DNA from: Planctomycetaceae bacterium
Lineage (GTDB): Bacteria > Planctomycetota > Planctomycetia > Planctomycetales > Planctomycetaceae
DNA: 63,928 nt
NCBI GenBank assembly: GCA_020426505.1
Contig: JAGQPX010000066.1
Coordinates: 1-63,928 of the forward strand
Direction: 5' to 3'
A model generated the notes under the pieces. That model was not told the origin of the DNA, did no database searches, and was given only the letters and a program-made list of their open reading frames with translations. Made by a program: the position numbers and the translations under genes. Shown in pieces: positions 62,635 through 63,928 of this stretch (the first letter of the stretch is position 1; each line of letters opens with the position of its first letter).

Positions 62635-63239
62635 AATGATTCCCTCGCAACATGGATTGAGCTCGAGTTGAGTGAGTCGGGAAAGTACCAGCGGAGCAGG
62701 CCCCGCAGACGCGATCGAGCGCGGGTGAGCATTGATTCGACCGCTTTGGGACTCTTGCCGATCCGCTCGGCAATCTCTGCGACTGAAAGTGCGTCAACGT
62801 ATTTGTTGACGAGCACCTGCCGAGACTCGTCACCGAGCTCGTTTAATGCCGCTTGGACTGCATCGGCCCGCTCGACACATTCAATGACGTCCTCTGGCAG
62901 CAGTGGATCACCATTCGCAGCGGCTTGATCTTGTTTGTCGTCCACAAGATACTCCACACGACGATTCGTTCGCCGGTAATGCATGGCAACACGCTTCTTC
63001 GCGATGCCAAACAACCAACCTCGAAATTCGCCACGGTCAGGAGCGAACTGATCAATGGCCGACATGGCGGTTAACCAAGTTTCCTGATGCAGCTCCTCCG
63101 CCAGCGTGCGATCACCTCTCACAAGATGGGCGATAAACGAATAGCTGACTGTGACGTAACGGTCGTAAGTGTCCGACCAGGCATCCTGATCGAGACTCCG
63201 CAGAGCAGCAACGTCGTCGAGTGGTTCACCGGACGTCAT
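62631..63239 (-). CDS. ECF-type RNA polymerase sigma factor
   Basis: From ATG 63239 the 202-residue product has region 2 (LAEELHQETWLTAMSAIDQF, then RGEFRGWLFGIAKKRVAMHY) and region 4 (LSVAEIAERIGKSPKAVESM, LTRARSRLRGLLRW). Length and pattern fit an ECF factor. It overlaps the anti-sigma-like gene downstream by four bases, so the two are a unit. A start at 63275 is possible but less likely. Confidence 0.92.
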   Translation of the reverse strand: MTSGEPLDDVAALRSLDQDAWSDTYDRYVTVSYSFIAHLVRGDRTLAEELHQETWLTAMSAIDQFAPDRGEFRGWLFGIAKKRVAMHYRRTNRRVEYLVDDKQDQAAANGDPLLPEDVIECVERADAVQAALNELGDESRQVLVNKYVDALSVAEIAERIGKSPKAVESMLTRARSRLRGLLRWYFPDSLNSSSIHVARESL

Positions 63240-63928
63240 GCAGGGCTCCAGGACTGAGAGACAAACAGTTTCCACTTAGGCTGTGCGTGAGTCTCCGAAA
63301 TCCTTCGCAGAATCTCACGCGATCATCCACATTTGCGCATATTCCAATCAATGAGGAAGTATTTGGGGAGGTCGTTGCTGCACGTGATGTTTCATCAATT
63401 CATCCCGATCCCTGTGCTGACATAAACGTAGGGAGCAGGCTGAACCTATCTGAGACATGAGTAATTGTCTGCTCATCGCACCAAGCGTAACGCACCCCGA
63501 GTTTCCGGACAGGGTTTGGGATGACTCGTGGTGTCCAATGGAACCAGCAGCGAAAAGTTGGGACTGATTCGTCCATACTCACAAACCCCTGGACACGGAC
63601 GCCGAAGGTCAGCTCAAGCTCGTCAATTGGTGCAGGAAGGGAGGGACGAGTCTGTGTCAGAAAGAAGTGGACCGACCGATCCGATGTGCGAGTCCGTAAG
63701 TTCATCAGGCGATGCAGGGATGGCCATCTGCTTGCCTGTGATCGTAAAATGAAGTCAATGATGACCGGAGATCGTCGGTCATAGGATAGGTGCTTGCAAC
63801 ATGCAGGAGTCCGTTGTCTGATTGAAGAGATTGTGGTTTCGCAGGAACCCCTCTCGTCCACACACACGTTGCCCAGACCGCTATCTGCTCCGATTCTCAG
63901 GCTGGCGTGATAATTAACGAGTTAATCA
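63240..63928. other. Right-end region, no gene assigned
   Basis: About 690 bases. A minus-strand frame (63400-63867, 155 codons) is the longest, but composition is only weakly protein-like and no ribosome site is seen. The last bases (GTGATAATTAACGAGTTAATCA) are AT-rich and may be the start of a promoter for a gene beyond the window. Confidence 0.4.

Noticed and set aside
63400..63867. A 155-codon open frame on the minus strand near the right end
   Set aside because: Composition is rich in Arg, Ser, Thr and Cys, there is no ribosome site or known motif, and a plus-strand frame overlaps it. It could be real but cannot be supported.

Overview
The window looks like a chromosomal segment of a planctomycete (phylum Planctomycetota). 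This rests on gene content, not on any marker gene. It carries a cytochrome-c/DUF1549/DUF1553 protein, a formylglycine-type sulfatase, a Tat-exported Gfo/Idh/MocA oxidoreductase, a leucine-rich-repeat lipoprotein, a very large TPR/PQQ-propeller protein, lone TadE-like proteins, a divergent GroES without GroEL, small zinc-finger-like anti-sigma proteins, and many intergenic palindromic repeats. Gene order is that of a mosaic of housekeeping genes and lineage-specific exported proteins. No phage, transposase, CRISPR array or rRNA was seen.

Region by region. 0-5.2 kb: a STAS-domain protein, a small anti-sigma-like protein, a block of small orphan proteins (DUF7660-like, DUF4926-like, unknowns) bracketed by a displaced copy of the anti-sigma gene 3-prime end, a shrunken Hsp70-like protein with a membrane tail, and a conserved hypothetical. 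5.2-13.3 kb: rfbC-pdxA (overlapping, minus), a tandem HtrA-like protease and pseudoprotease, folD overlapping a convergent lipoprotein gene, a His-rich lipoprotein, and a broken homocysteine S-methyltransferase gene. 13.8-18.4 kb: a giant surface protein with an intimin-like barrel and a beta-helix passenger, then tRNA-Glu(CTC) with promoter and terminator. 18.5-31.7 kb: pgi, pyrE, glycerate kinase, floA, an OleA/FabH-like synthase, an MMPL/RND exporter, a GroES-like protein, a GNAT enzyme, two TadE-like proteins and a PfkB kinase. 31.8-40.4 kb: the DUF1549/DUF1553 cytochrome, a thioredoxin-fold secreted protein and a 1541-residue PQQ-propeller protein. 40.4-58.9 kb: a long, nearly unbroken minus-strand run (hemW, DNA methyltransferase, FAH hydrolase, rluD, TPR protein, RDD protein, nadD, sulfatase, DinB, small membrane protein, Na+/solute symporter, DUF1573 protein, PhoD-like phosphatase, Gfo/Idh/MocA oxidoreductase, LRR lipoprotein). 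58.9-63.9 kb: a non-coding stretch with tRNA-like folds, a lone ECF sigma factor, and an ECF sigma/anti-sigma pair.

Several genes are translationally coupled by 4-base overlaps: rfbC/pdxA, FAH/methyltransferase, symporter/79-residue membrane protein, PhoD/DUF1573, and ECF sigma/anti-sigma. These are the best evidence for functional pairs. The most unusual items are the protease/pseudoprotease pair with a PDZ domain inside the protease fold, the mini-Hsp70, the displaced gene end flanking an orphan gene block, and at least six families of palindromic repeats. One repeat family lies inside a coding sequence, and two others reach into the 3-prime end of a gene and contain its stop codon. Family names come from reading the translations by eye; no database search was run.
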